NCBI GenBank assembly: GCA_037954665.1
Contig: JBBMOL010000249.1
Coordinates: forward strand, 620,001-684,000
DNA from: Laguncularia racemosa
Lineage: Eukaryota > Streptophyta > Magnoliopsida > Myrtales > Combretaceae
DNA length: 64,000 nt
Direction of reading: 5' to 3'
The translations under genes and the position numbers were made by a program. Positions 1 through 10,687 of the stretch are shown here, piece after piece. The notes beneath the pieces are model-generated. The model did no database searches. It saw only the letters and a list, made by a program, of their open reading frames with translations, and was not told the origin of the DNA. How positions within the stretch are numbered: the first letter of the stretch is position 1; every line of letters starts with the position of its first letter.

Positions 1-217
1 CCTTAAACTAATCACGGTCAACTTAAGGAGACAAATAATATGATGAGTACTCCACGTCCACAACAATTAACAACAAGGAAATCACTTCAACAACACAATT
101 GAAATAATTCAATTCTTTAATGCACAATTTTTCGGATTAAGGTAATAAGAACCTTAAATTTCTGAATTCCAAATTGCAAATCCCTCCTCTTAAACCTCAA
201 GCTCTGATACCAAATTA
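1..217 (-). other. Leader and PBS of minus-strand element X
   Basis: AC/AT-rich untranslated leader of a chromovirus-like element whose body lies left of the window. At 201-213 the plus strand reads GCTCTGATACCA, the complement of TGGTATCAGAGC, the PBS for initiator-Met tRNA. It lies just outside the LTR that begins at 218. No coding capacity is seen. LTR 218-1376 is therefore the 5' LTR of X and also the 3' LTR of Y. Confidence 0.75.
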
Positions 218-1376
218 TGATGTTTCTAAAACCAAGGTCTAGGCACATGCAAATGAACCAAAGAAACAACTTCAACTCTCAAAATCAAAACCGATTCAAA
301 AGGGTAAAAATTGCTTGAACCCTAGTGAAAATGTAATGAGATCCAAATACTCAATGATGCAATTACAATTCCATAAGGATAATTTCTTCCAAAATAACAC
401 TAATCACCTGTAAATCCACGTGAATAATATACAAGAACAACAAATTTTCAACTCAAAGATCCCCTTTTCACCGAATACAAATCACGGTTCAAAATTAAGT
501 ACAATTGATGGTAAACAACAAATGCTCAATACCAATTAACTAGGAAATAATAACTTGATTACAAATGTAATCAAATGATACCAAGAAGATTTCAATCCAA
601 CCCTAGATATGACTCACTAGAGATGAAATGAAACACAACAACAAGAGATTGATATTACTCACAATTTCAAGTGTTGCACTCGCCACAAGTTCAACTCTTG
701 GGATTGAAATTGATAAGAGTCTAATGACAATTAGAAGAACCCTAATCCTCATGAAAAAGTGTATGTCAAATCTGAAAAATGGCCTCCTCAAACCCTACTT
801 TAAGCAAGTATTTATACCTGCTCCCTTTAGGGTTAGAAAATGCACAAAATTACAACTATGTCACTTTTAGGGTGGCCGGTCCTAAAACTCAATAACAACC
901 AAATAAAAGTGTCTCAAAATGATTACAACATAAATAGTCTAAGTAAATAACAAATATATAAAAATTAGTCTTCAAGATGCTAGCTCTTCCATAGGATTCG
1001 TCGGCCCAACTCATCACCGATTTAGGTCGGTCCATGGATAACCCACAAGCTGAGTTTTAGTGAGTTTGTCCATCGCGCTGTAAAGTCTGATAAGTGTGCT
1101 TGTTTGAATATATAATACATGAATAAGATAAAAGAGGTTAGTAAACGAATAATTCCAGGGTCGATTTGCTCAAAATGGGCCTTCATTGCCAAGATTCGAA
1201 ATCCTTTAGTTCTTGCCCTAATGATAGGTCTTGTCGGATTTTGATTCCTATCAGAAAAGGTTAGTAAACAAATAATTTCGGGATTGATTTGCTCAAAATG
1301 GGTCCTCATTGCCAAGATTTGAAATCCTTTCGCTCTTGCCCTAATGACAGGTTTTGTCGGATTTTGATTCCTATCA
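218..1376 (-). repeat. LTR shared by X and Y
   Basis: Minus-strand LTR of 1159 bp. On the plus strand it runs from TGATGTTTC to TTCCTATCA, so on its own strand it starts TGATAGG and ends in CA. Left of it is the iMet PBS; right of it is the PPT complement (TCCTCGGGCCTC, 1379-1390). A TATA box on the minus strand lies near 808-817 in the conserved context CTTAAGCAAGTATTTATA. It is longer than its relatives because its 5' end carries an in-frame 123-bp tandem duplication (1131-1253 and 1254-1376). Confidence 0.85.
808..817 (-). promoter_or_regulatory. LTR TATA box
   Basis: TATAAATAC on the minus strand, in the same place in every LTR of this family. In most copies it sits inside the inverted repeat GCAAGTAT-AA-ATACTTGC; this copy has one mismatch. 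It is the likely core promoter of the LTR. Confidence 0.6.
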
Positions 1377-2479
1377 TGTCCTCGGGCCTCAAAATGATTT
1401 GTCCTCAAATTTGACAGATTAAATGCAGTAGAGACTCTATTTTCTCCTAGCAAGCCACCTGAAGAAGTATTATTGCAGAATCCCAATATCTGAAATACCA
1501 TAGGGGGTGATTGCCTTCTCTCCTCCATTTCTAGGATGTATCTTGTCTGCAACACAAATAATGATCTATGATCTACTAAGGTCTCCCCTATCTCAACCCG
1601 TTCCACTGATATTGTTTCCTCCTTTTCTAACTCATCTGTATGTCGCTGACCTTCATGGCCCTCTAATGGTTGGCTCAACCGCTCATGGCCCTCTGAAACC
1701 TCTGAAGGTAGACACAAATGTCTGTGAACAGTCTAGCCCTCTAGTGATTTGCTCATATCACTCTGATGCTCAGTATCCACCGAAGGTTTACTCAACTGCT
1801 CATGAGGCTCCAATACCTCTGAAGGTGAACACAACTCCCCCTAAACAGTTTGGTCCTTTGGTGGTCTGCTCATCTGACCCTGACAAGTTTTGTGCTCTAT
1901 AGGTTAGCTTGTATCACTAGAAACCTCAAGAACCTCAGACGATTTGATCATGTGGCTAAGATCCTCAAGAATCTCTAATGGTTGTCTTTCCTGTCTTTGC
2001 ATCTTCTAGACCTCTGATGGTGACATAAGGTTCAAAATAATGCACTTTCCCTCCTTCTAGAATACATAAGTATTCCTGAAGCCATCATGTAAGACCCTCC
2101 TGTCATATAACCAAGGCCTGCCAAGCAATATATGGGATGCACACATAGGTGGAATATCACACTCCATTTCATCACGGTATTTATCCCCTACACTAAATGG
2201 TATCCTAGCTCTTTGGGTCACATGCAAACTCTCTTGATCACTAAACCAATGCAATTTATATGGTTTAGGATGTGGAGTAGTGGTAAGTTTTAGTTTCGAT
2301 ACTAATGATGCTGCTACCACATTGGTACAACTACCACCATCAACTATAAGGACACATAAATTCCCTTGTACCCTATAAGAAGTATAGAACAAATTTTCCC
2401 TTTATTCATCATCCTTAGTAGTAAAAGTAGTCAATGCTCGGCACAATACATTAGTATAATGAAACATTTCACTAGACAT
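1022..2479 (-). pseudogene. Protease-tail ORF of element Y
   Basis: One reading frame of about 486 codons, broken by several in-frame stops but by no frameshift that I can see. It starts at an ATG (MSSE) directly after the leader, so Gag is absent. Residues about 35-140 are a retropepsin-like domain with active-site motif IVDGGSCTNVV and a later LLGRPWLYDRR segment. A degenerate Ser/Pro/Glu-rich linker follows (units like CSPSEVLEPHEQLS), then a YILEMEERRQSPP segment, then the integrase-derived end LRTNHFEARG. The frame crosses the PPT and continues about 350 nt into the LTR as an RxRAKGFQILA tail. The tail contains a 41-residue tandem duplication. RT, RNase H and integrase core are absent. 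The element could not have moved without proteins supplied in trans. Confidence 0.75.
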
Positions 2480-3536
2480 GATTGTGTTCAAACCCAACAA
2501 CACAATAATTATCCTTACACTTCCACAGTTCAAGTACACAACCAAGCCACAAATAAACTACACTCAACTACTTTCAAGTAGATAGAATTAAATTTAACTA
2601 CAAGTTTTTAAGTAATTAGTTTAATTACTTTCATACTTTAATGTTTTTTTTTAAATTCAAATTCTACTACTCTAACCTTCCTTTCGTGTTAAGGTTTCAC
2701 ACTATAATAAATCACAAATTGTAGTACCTCACCACACACACATGTACAATTCCACACTGCCACTCACTTCCCTTGATCACGGTGCAAACACTCATCACCA
2801 ATTCATGCACCACTTGCAATCCGCTTCACTCAACACATATAAACACAACGCCACACACACACCCTTTATGTAGCACATAAATGCAACACCACACACACAC
2901 ACCCTTCACTAAATACACAAACACAACGCCACACACACACCTTTTACTCACTAAATACACAAACACACACACACTTCCACACATTACACTCCTCCACCTC
3001 AACATAATTTTCTAAACCGCAACTTAATAAACAAGGCAGTAATAAATTCAAATGATCTCACTTATTGTAACCTTTCCACAAATGGTAAGAAGTCACTTTC
3101 AAATTCAAATGAACACACAATAACTTCTATCACTTAATGTGTGTTTTGAAAATCAAATAGCTTCCATATAATCCACACAATTCAAATATGAAAAATTGTA
3201 CAACTATACACTTATTTCCAAAATCAACATGCAATGGATTACACGTCCACTCCCTTCAAAAATGAGGTAATTTCCAAGTTCTAAAATTTGAATTAAAAAA
3301 TACACTTCTACTCCTCTTCCCTTTCACGAAAATCATCAACCAGAAGGAGCTACAACAAGTCTTTCAATTCAACTTCAACAAGCAGCAAATTCACTTCTGA
3401 ATCAAGACAATTACGCAACCTCAATTTTGCAACACACAATTTTAGATCACAAATTGAAGAACCCCAAATGAACATGAAGATCAAGAAATCAACTAACACT
3501 ACTCCCTTCTCTAAACTTGACCTCGGATACCAAAGA
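2480..3536 (-). other. Leader of element Y with CA-rich repeats
   Basis: Non-coding AC-rich leader between the ORF start and the PBS. Between about 2790 and 2990 it contains imperfect tandem units of the type ACACAAACACAACGCCACACACACACC. It also carries scattered CACGGT motifs (for example near 2778) that recur in the leaders of related copies. The proximal PBS remnant is the CGGATACCAAAGA segment just before 3537. Confidence 0.65.
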
Positions 3537-4765
3537 TGATGTGCCTAAAACCAAGACTAAGCACATGCAAAACCAATTTGAAAGACAAATAAACAACATC
3601 AATCAAACTAGCTTCCAATCACATGAATAATGGTGTTAAATCTCACTGCTTGTAACCAATTCCACAACACCATGTGAACAAGATTGAAATGAACCAAATA
3701 TGTTCATTTATGATACCAAAAGATGATGTGCTTAAAAGGGGGTTTAAGCACATGTAATTGAATCAATTAACAATCACTAAAAGGACTAGATCAATTCGGA
3801 TCCAAAGGCCCTAAAATTTGCGTGAACCCTAAGTATGAAATATGATTCGATTTACTATCTTTCAAGATTTCACAATGATGAAATTGTCAATTGAAATCAC
3901 TAAACATACTTAAAATCCCATGAGATTAATACACAAAAACAACTAGAACATAGCCATGATCCACTTTCCCAACGAAGCTAAGCCACGATTCAAAATGAAG
4001 CAAAAATTGAAGGTAATAACAAGTGCTAAAACCAATCAATCTTATAACATAATGAAATGATTACAAATGCAATCAAATCTAATCAAGAACAATCCAATTT
4101 AACACTAGATATAACTCACTAGTGATGAAAAGGAAATTACAACAAAGAGAACTCGATATTACTCACAAATTCACTTTGAGGCCACTCGCCATAATCTCAA
4201 TTTTGGAATTGAATTTGATAAGAACAATTTTGGAATTAAGAAACCCTAACCCCCAACACGTGAACTGTTTGTTTTTTTGAAAATTATCCAAAAGTCCCTC
4301 AAAACCCTACTTAAGCAAGTATTTATACTTGCTCCCTTTAAGGTTAGAAAGTCCACAAAATTACAACTATGCCACTTTAGGGTAGCCGGTCTTAAAAGCA
4401 CCTATTACAATCAAATAAAAGTGTCCCAAAAAAACTTACAACATAAATGATTCAAATAAATAAATTACAAGTGAAAATAGTTTTCAACATGCTAGTTCTT
4501 TAATAGGATTCGTCGGACCAAAACATTGCTGGTTTAGGTTGGTCTATGGATAACCCACAAGCTGAGTCTTAGTAAGTTTATCCATCGCCCTACAAAGCCT
4601 GATAAGTGTGCCTATTGGAATATACTATACATGAGTAATAGAAAAGAGGTTAGTAAACAAATAATTCAAGGGTCGATTTGCTTAAAATGGGCCCTCATCG
4701 CCAAGATTTGAAATCCTTTGGCTCTTGCCCTAATGATAGGTCTTGTCAGATTTTGATTCCTATCA
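3537..4765 (-). repeat. LTR shared by Y and Z, with 187-bp extension
   Basis: Core LTR 3724-4765 (TGATGTGCTT...TTCCTATCA on the plus strand, 1042 bp), preceded by a 187-bp extension 3537-3723. The extension begins with a second LTR-terminus-like sequence (TGATGTGCCTAAAACCAAG) and ends with a PBS-like GATACCAAAAGA. Both ends of the extension are thus bounded by iMet PBS-like sites. TATA box at about 4319-4328 on the minus strand. The expected PPT to the right is missing: the LTR joins protease-linker sequence directly. Confidence 0.75.
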
Positions 4766-5275
4766 ATCCTCTGAAGGTTTACTGATCTACCTCTAAACCT
4801 CTTGGACCTTTATTGGTGACATTGGGTTCAACACTATATGTTTACCCTCTTCTTGGAACATATATGTATTTTTATAGCTATCATGTAAAACCCTCCTATC
4901 ATACAACCAAGGCCTGATAAGCAATATATGGGATGCACACATAGGAAGAATGTCACATTCAATTTCATCATGATATTTATCCCTTATAATAAAAGGTACC
5001 CTAACCCTCTAGGTAACACAGAGACGTCCTTGTTCACTCAGCCAATGTAATTTATAGGGTTTTGGAAGTAGGGTAGTTACAAGTTGTAATTTCGATACTA
5101 ATGATGCAGCCACTACATTAGTACAACTACCACCATCAATAATAATAGCATATATATTACCTTGTGCCTTGCAAGAGGTGTGGAACAAATTTTCCCTCTG
5201 GTCATCTTCAATAGTGGGAAAAGTAGTCATAGCTCGTTGTAGTACATTAATAGATAAATATTGATCATTTGACAT
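4766..5275 (-). pseudogene. Protease ORF of element Z (3' truncated)
   Basis: Starts at an ATG (MSNDQYLS) straight after the leader, as in Y and M. The retropepsin-like domain has motif IIDGGSCTNVV at about residues 46-56. An in-frame stop follows LCVT at about 5009; the frame then continues with degenerate LYDRRVLHD and MSPIKVQ segments. It ends abruptly in the PSED linker at the LTR boundary, so the C-terminal tail and PPT are deleted. No gag, RT, RH or IN. A defective member of the protease-only subfamily. Confidence 0.7.
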
Positions 5276-6125
5276 GGTTGCTTACCAACTTCAACAAGCC
5301 AACAACACTCTTCACTACACATACTACGACAACACACACTCACACACCCACGGTGCAACAAATAACTAATGCAACACACACCCTCAATTGCTTCACATAC
5401 ACATTCCCACAATCATGCAACACACCCTCTCCCATGGTTTATTTTATTTTACACTACAACACACACTTTTGGCATAACAACAACACCCTCTACACCCACA
5501 GTATACACACACTTATGACACTTCAACACACAACCAAAGGTAATAAACACCTTCACAACAACACATCTACACCTACGGTATACACACACTTCACACCTCA
5601 CTTACACTCATGGTGCAACACCTACAAGAACAATTCCACAATCACAATTAATCACGGTTCAACACAAATGATTCTACGTGCATTCAAAGAGCATTCAAGG
5701 GAATTAATGCACAATTTACTACACAAGATAAATATGGAATCAATTTGAAAAAAAAAATATCTTCCCAATCTTCATGGCAAAAAGTATCACGGCAAGATGA
5801 CTTCTAAACAATGAAAAATTTATGAAATTTTACACTATCAATTCCGAATTTAACAATGTAGAATACAACACAATCAATTCAATTTCAATTCTAATGGAAA
5901 CCAATTACAATGATTCCTTAAATTCATCTACAGTAAAGGAACCCTAATTCAATCTCCTTTGAGTTTCAATTCACAAATACTATGGAATTAAGGAATAATT
6001 CAACACAAGAACTCAATTCCACTTCTCATAAATTCAATTTTCAGAATGAAGGAACAAGAACCATAAATCTCAATTTGTGATACACGAAATTCCCTTCTCA
6101 AAACCTATGCTCCGATACCAAATTA
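5276..6125 (-). other. Leader and PBS of element Z
   Basis: AC-rich, gene-free leader with repeated CACACAC tracts and CACGGTGCAAC-type motifs (near 5350 and 5650). The long plus-strand frame across 5269-5748 is Thr/His/Asn-rich and reflects this composition. The PBS complement (GCTCCGATACCAAA) lies at about 6109-6122, next to the LTR at 6126. Confidence 0.65.
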
Positions 6126-6852
6126 TGATGTGCCTTTGTCTGATTACAAGCACACAATGTAATTTAGGATTCGATTGAATGATATGCGATCAAAATGGCA
6201 TGAACCCTAATTGAAAATGGAAAAAATGGCATGAAAAGGATAGAAAAGAAAAGAACTAATTCCTTACCGAATATTATGCACTAGTTAGAATTAGCTTTGA
6301 TTTTGATGTTGTTGATATTACGCACAACACAATCAAAATCCACTCGCCACAAATTCTAGGAGAATTTGATATGAGCAAATGTGTGAAAGGAAGTGTCCCT
6401 CATGGTTTCAATACTTCAAAATGATAAGTTCAAAAAGTTCCCATAAAACCCTAGTTAGCAAGTATTTATACTTGCTCTAATTAGGGTAAAAAAACACAAA
6501 ATTACAAATAAGCCACTTAATTGGCCGGTTCCAAAAGCCACAAATTACAAGTACAAATAGTTTTCAAATGGTCGGTTCTTCTCTTCCATGGAACAATTGT
6601 TGCACCGGTTCTTCTTTGATTTATGTAGGTCCATGAATAACCTACAAACTGAGCTTTAACGAGTTTATCCACTGTCTTGTAAAAACCGAAAAATGTATCC
6701 ACTAGAATGAACAACAAATATGTAATAGAAAAGAAGATACTAAACAAATATTCCTGGGGTTTGATTGTTCAAAGAGAACCCTCATCACCAAATTTTGTAA
6801 TCCCTTGGCTCTTACTTTGGTGATAGGTCCTGTAGGATTTTAATTCCTATCA
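6126..6852 (-). repeat. Divergent LTR, 5' LTR of Z
   Basis: Minus-strand LTR, TGATGTGCCTTTGTC to AATTCCTATCA on the plus strand, only about 727 bp. It keeps the family TATA context (GCAAGTATTTATACTTGC near 6458-6475), the CAAGATTT/GATAGGTCC motifs near the right end and the PBS on its left. It is much shorter and more diverged than its neighbours. Confidence 0.7.
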
Positions 6853-7469
6853 ATTACAAAATAATAAAGTTCACAAAATTAAACATTTAAATATAAACTT
6901 CCATCATCAACTAAAGCATTACAAAAGTTACAAAAGAGGACATTAATATATCCCACTTAATATTGTCCAAACTTTATAGAATTTACTAGTAAAATAAACT
7001 CTATTCATAACCTACTTTTGCCCAAATTCATAATCAACTTCAGAAAAGTGACCTGATAATAAACTTTAATTCATAAACTAAATATTCTATTTCCTAGTCC
7101 GATTATCATATACAAAAATGTCAATAACAAAATAAACCATCCCTTAAATACCACAATCATGATCTTCTTCAAAAAGGATATTAGTAAAATAAACTCCCTT
7201 TCACAAGCTATCTTCTTTGTCACTTTCACTATTATCACAATGATCAAAGGGAATTGTAAAAGGAATAAACTCCTCATTACTTGGAGATCTTGTCACATAA
7301 ATATATAAAAGGCGTAACATAACTTAATTAATATAACCATATAATAAACACGATTATAATGTTTAATAAATCACTTGAATTAGATGGGAAATCTAAACAA
7401 AACCTTTGCAAAACTCGAAAAAGACTGTTCAGTTACAACAAGATTATAATCTAATAAAAAACTAATCTT
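6853..7469. other. AT-rich stretch without recognised gene
   Basis: About 600 bp with no convincing coding sequence. A degenerate unit recurs near 6990, 7060, 7125 and 7185: AAAATAAACT followed by a C/T-rich stretch, ATTCATAA and CTAC, spaced about 60-70 bp. It may be decayed satellite or LTR sequence. The identity is unknown. Confidence 0.35.
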
Positions 7470-7752
7470 ATGGAAAAAGAGAGAAACCTAGAAAATCATG
7501 TTGAGCATTTATAGGCAATTTTCTCAGTACAGAGGGAACAACAGTTGTATGCAAACCTCAAGAAGTGTTCTTTCTATCAAACTGAGGTAACAGTTTTTAG
7601 ATTTATTGTGACTGGTTTTGGTGTGAAGGTAGATGAAGAAAAAGTGAGGTCTGTTAAGGATTGGCCAATACCACAATCAACTGTTGAGGTAAGAAGTTTT
7701 CATGGGCTGGCTTCATTCTATAAACATTTTGTCATGAATTTTAGTAACATTG
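7470..7752 (+). pseudogene. RT fragment of element H, left part
   Basis: Plus-strand fragment of a Ty3/Gypsy RT C-terminus. Visible motifs in order are LENHVEHL (followed by an in-frame stop), EQQLYANLKKCSF, GVKVDEEKV, KDWPIPQ and VRSFHGLASFYKHF. The fragment stops at ATTG where element D begins at 7753. The frame resumes at 54148 beyond D, so D split this gene. CATTG (7748-7752) pairs with CATTA (54143-54147) as the target duplication. Upstream RT, protease and gag are missing here. Confidence 0.8.
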
Positions 7753-8593
7753 TGATACGAACCACGTCAATGTGTGACGAAACCCAATACCAATACGTTC
7801 GGAATTTGCTACCCAAGATGCCAAACACACTCAAGTGGAAACCGCGACCCGTCGCCTATAAGTGAGACAAGAACCTTGGTATAATATGTAGACGCCACAA
7901 TCGAGATGAAAGACCGATTGATAAGTCGGGATGAATGCCATGGAATAAAAATCCGATAAGTTCTAGATTAGTTCTTTAAAGAACCAAGAGAGGAATTCTC
8001 TCAGAAGTGTTTCTTCAAACTTCAATGTTGTATATTCTATGTTGCAGCTGTTCTAAACCCTAGGAGCTTTATAGTAGGGTTTACAATTCATAACAATAAA
8101 GGCCCAAAATGACATAACATCATTAAGTTGCGTAAAAATAACAAAACAGGGACGTAAAGGCCGGCAGCGTATGAGTGAAGGCCGGCGGCTTTGAGCTGGC
8201 GTAGAGCTTATATACGGCCGTGTACTTCTAGACGTGTATCTTTCTGTGGAAATTCTTGACACCATACATGGCTGTGCCTTTGAACTGTGTATACGACCGT
8301 GTATGATTCTGTGTAACCTCCAGACTCCTACACGGCCGTGCCTTGTAAAGACACGCCCTCTTCAACCCGTATTCGCTATGACTTGTACAAGAACAAGGGC
8401 ATTCCCATTGTTGTTCCAATCCTTTCCAACTTCATGATTGCTCCAATCCTTTCCGGCTTCGTGGACATCCTTTATCAACCCATTAAGTGCTTCCTTGATT
8501 TGTTTCGCTCGATTTCTTGTGATCGGTCTAGGTCGCACTTCAAGAGGATCCACATTCCATCTTCCGGCTTGGCTCCTATCATGGATCTCATCA
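7753..8593 (-). repeat. 3' LTR of element D
   Basis: TGATACGAACC...GGATCTCATCA on the plus strand. It pairs with 53281-54142. A GC-rich palindromic island lies at about 8155-8350 (GGCCGGC, then TACGGCCGTGTA, CACGGCCGTG-type repeats) in otherwise AT-rich sequence. It lacks one 21-bp GGCCGGC-containing unit present in the partner LTR. The C-terminal codons of D's integrase lie inside it. Confidence 0.88.
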
Positions 8594-8652
8594 TTCCCCT
8601 CCACTTGAAAAGGATTTTTCCTCAAATCATCACCTACATCAAAAGGACTCAA
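8362..8652 (-). pseudogene. C-terminal end of D polyprotein (reads into LTR)
   Basis: Last part of D's integrase reading frame. It opens with LSPFDVGDDLRKNP; the residues FQVEGN are encoded by the PPT itself. The frame crosses the LTR boundary (8593/8594) and runs about 230 nt into the LTR with DPLEVRPRPITRNRAKQIKE and a DWSNHE/DWNN repeat before stopping at 8362. The upstream part of the same frame lies beyond E at 23096. A C-terminus encoded in the 3' LTR is known for CRM-clade chromoviruses, where it is called the CR motif; assignment here is by position and a basic RxRAK-type signature, not by alignment. Confidence 0.75.
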
Positions 8653-9850
8653 TGATGTTCCTAAAACCAAGATTAAGCACATATAAAAACCAATTTGAAA
8701 GACAATCAAACTAGTCTCAATTACATGAACAATGCTGTCAATTTCCAATGAATGTAACTAATTCTTCAATTATGATGTATTTGAATCTTAAATCCAAATA
8801 TGATATAGCTCTGATACCAAAAAGATGATGTGCCTAATTCCACTTAGAAGCACAATTAAAAGACTTAAGAAAAAACAATCTCAAGTCAAGGTAAAACCGG
8901 ATCCACAAGGGCAAAAATCACGTGAACCCTAGTGAAGATGTAATGAATTCCAAGTGCTCAAATATATAATTGTAATACCACAATGATAATCTCTTCTAAT
9001 AATACCCTAATCACATATAATCCACGAAAATAATCCACAAATTCAAAAGAAAACCTCAATTCTAAGGACTCCTTTCCAATAGTGAAAAACACGTTTTCAA
9101 GGGAATTCTCAATGATGATTCGAATTCAATTGCAAGGGACCTTAAATAAACACAAGAATTTGTCAACAATAAGAAGTAATTCTGACCAAGACTATCTCAA
9201 TTCAACCTTAGATATGACACACTAGAGAAGAAAAGAAATCACAACAAAATGAAATTGATACAACTCACAATTTCAAGGTGTTGCACTCGCCACAATTTCA
9301 ATTCTTGGGATTGAAATTGATAAGAGTCTAATGACAATTAGGAGCCCTAATTCTCACGTGAAGAAGAAGTGTTTGATCTGCAAAAATAAGCCTTCTAAAC
9401 CCTCTCTTAAGAAGTATTTATACTTGCTACTCCTAGGGTTAAAAGGTGCTCAAAATTACAATTTTGCCACTTTTAAGGTGGCTAACCCTAAATGAAAATT
9501 ACAAGGAAATAAAAGTGTTCCAAAACCAAAATATTTCATAAAAGAATAAATATATAAAAGAAATGGTCTTCAAGATGCCGGTCTTCGATCGGATCCATCG
9601 GCCCAGCTCATCGCCGGTTCAGGTCGGTCCATGGATAACCCACAAGCTGAGCCTGAGGGAGGTTGTCCATTGCCCTATAGAATATGATAAGTGTGCCTGT
9701 TGGAAAACACAATACAAGAATAATAGAAAAGAGGTTAATATATAAGTAATTCCGGGGTCGATCTGCTCAAAATGTGCCCTCATTGCCAAAATTTGAATTC
9801 CTTTAGTTTTTGCCCTAATGATAGGTCTTGTCGGATTTTGATTCCTATCA
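8653..9850 (-). repeat. 3' LTR of element E (long form)
   Basis: 1198 bp. Extension 8653-8825 starts TGATGTTCCTAAAACC and ends in a PBS-like GCTCTGATACCAAAAAGA; the core LTR 8826-9850 follows. Because the left edge abuts the CTCAA target duplication, the extension is truly part of this LTR. Minus-strand TATA box at about 9413-9422, in a context reading TTAAGAAGTATTTATACTTGC (one base short of the family consensus). Confidence 0.85.
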
Positions 9851-10687
9851 TCTCCTCGGGCCTCAAAAAGATTTGTCCTCAAATCTGGTAGATCAAATGC
9901 AGTAGAGACTTTGTTTCCTCTTAGCAAGTCACCTGAAGAAATATCTTTGCAGAATCCCAATATTTGAAATACTACAGGTGGTGATTGTTTTCTTTCCTCC
10001 ATTTCCAGGATGTATCTCTTCTGCAACACAAATAATGACCGATTATCTACTGAGGTATCTACTAACTCAACCCATTTCACTGATATTGTAACCTCCTTTT
10101 CTAACTCATCTGTATGTCGCTTATTCTGATGGTTGGCCCAACTGCTCATTGCCCTCTGAGACCTCTGAAGGTAAACACAAATGTCTCTAAGCATTCTAGC
10201 CCTCTAATGATAGACTCATCTGACTCTAATCCTCAGAATACTCCAATGGTGTACTTAACTGCTCGTGAATCTCTAGTGTCTCTAAAGGAGAACATAACTG
10301 ACCCTGAACAGTTTGGTTCCCTGGTAGTCTACTCCTAGTATCCTGGAATGAATAGGATTGCCTCTGTCTTTCCACTTTCAAGGCTAACTGTATAACCTCA
10401 TCAAGTGTACTATATCTCTAAAGCTCAACTACACAAGCTATCTCATACCTCAACCCAGATACAAAACGTGCTAGGGTTTGTTCAGGAGGTTTAACTGATC
10501 CACATCTGATCACCAGTGTCTCAAACTCCTGTATATAGTCATCCACTGTTTTACCCACTTGTCTCAGTGTTTGGAGACGGATAAATAACTCATGCCTATA
10601 GTGTTTTGGTACAAACCTATTCCTCAAAACTCTTTTTATGTCTCTCCAAGTGTGTATCTCGGTCTCTCCATCCCTTCGCCTACTGAT
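9619..10687 (-). pseudogene. Gag C-terminus and tail ORF of E
   Basis: Second half of E's gag, continuing from 20271 beyond element A. Readable parts: HYRHELFIRLQTLRQ, FETLVIRCGSV and RFVSGLRYEIACVVEL, followed by a stop near 10418. Then come the degenerate CSPxE linker, EMEERKQSPPVVFQILGF, LPDLRTNLFEARGDD across the PPT, and an RAKTKGIQILAMRAHFEQ tail inside the LTR, with a stop at 9619. A frameshift lies between about 10418 and 10194. No CCHC zinc knuckle and no protease occur between Gag and tail, as in K. Confidence 0.75.

Noticed and set aside
628..870. 80-residue plus-strand ORF in the first LTR
   Set aside because: LTR sequence; not open in the related LTR copies at 3724, 8826 and 59677.
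5269..5748. 159-residue plus-strand ORF rich in Thr, His and Asn
   Set aside because: It lies in the AC-rich leader of Z; composition alone yields such frames, and related leaders do not keep it open.
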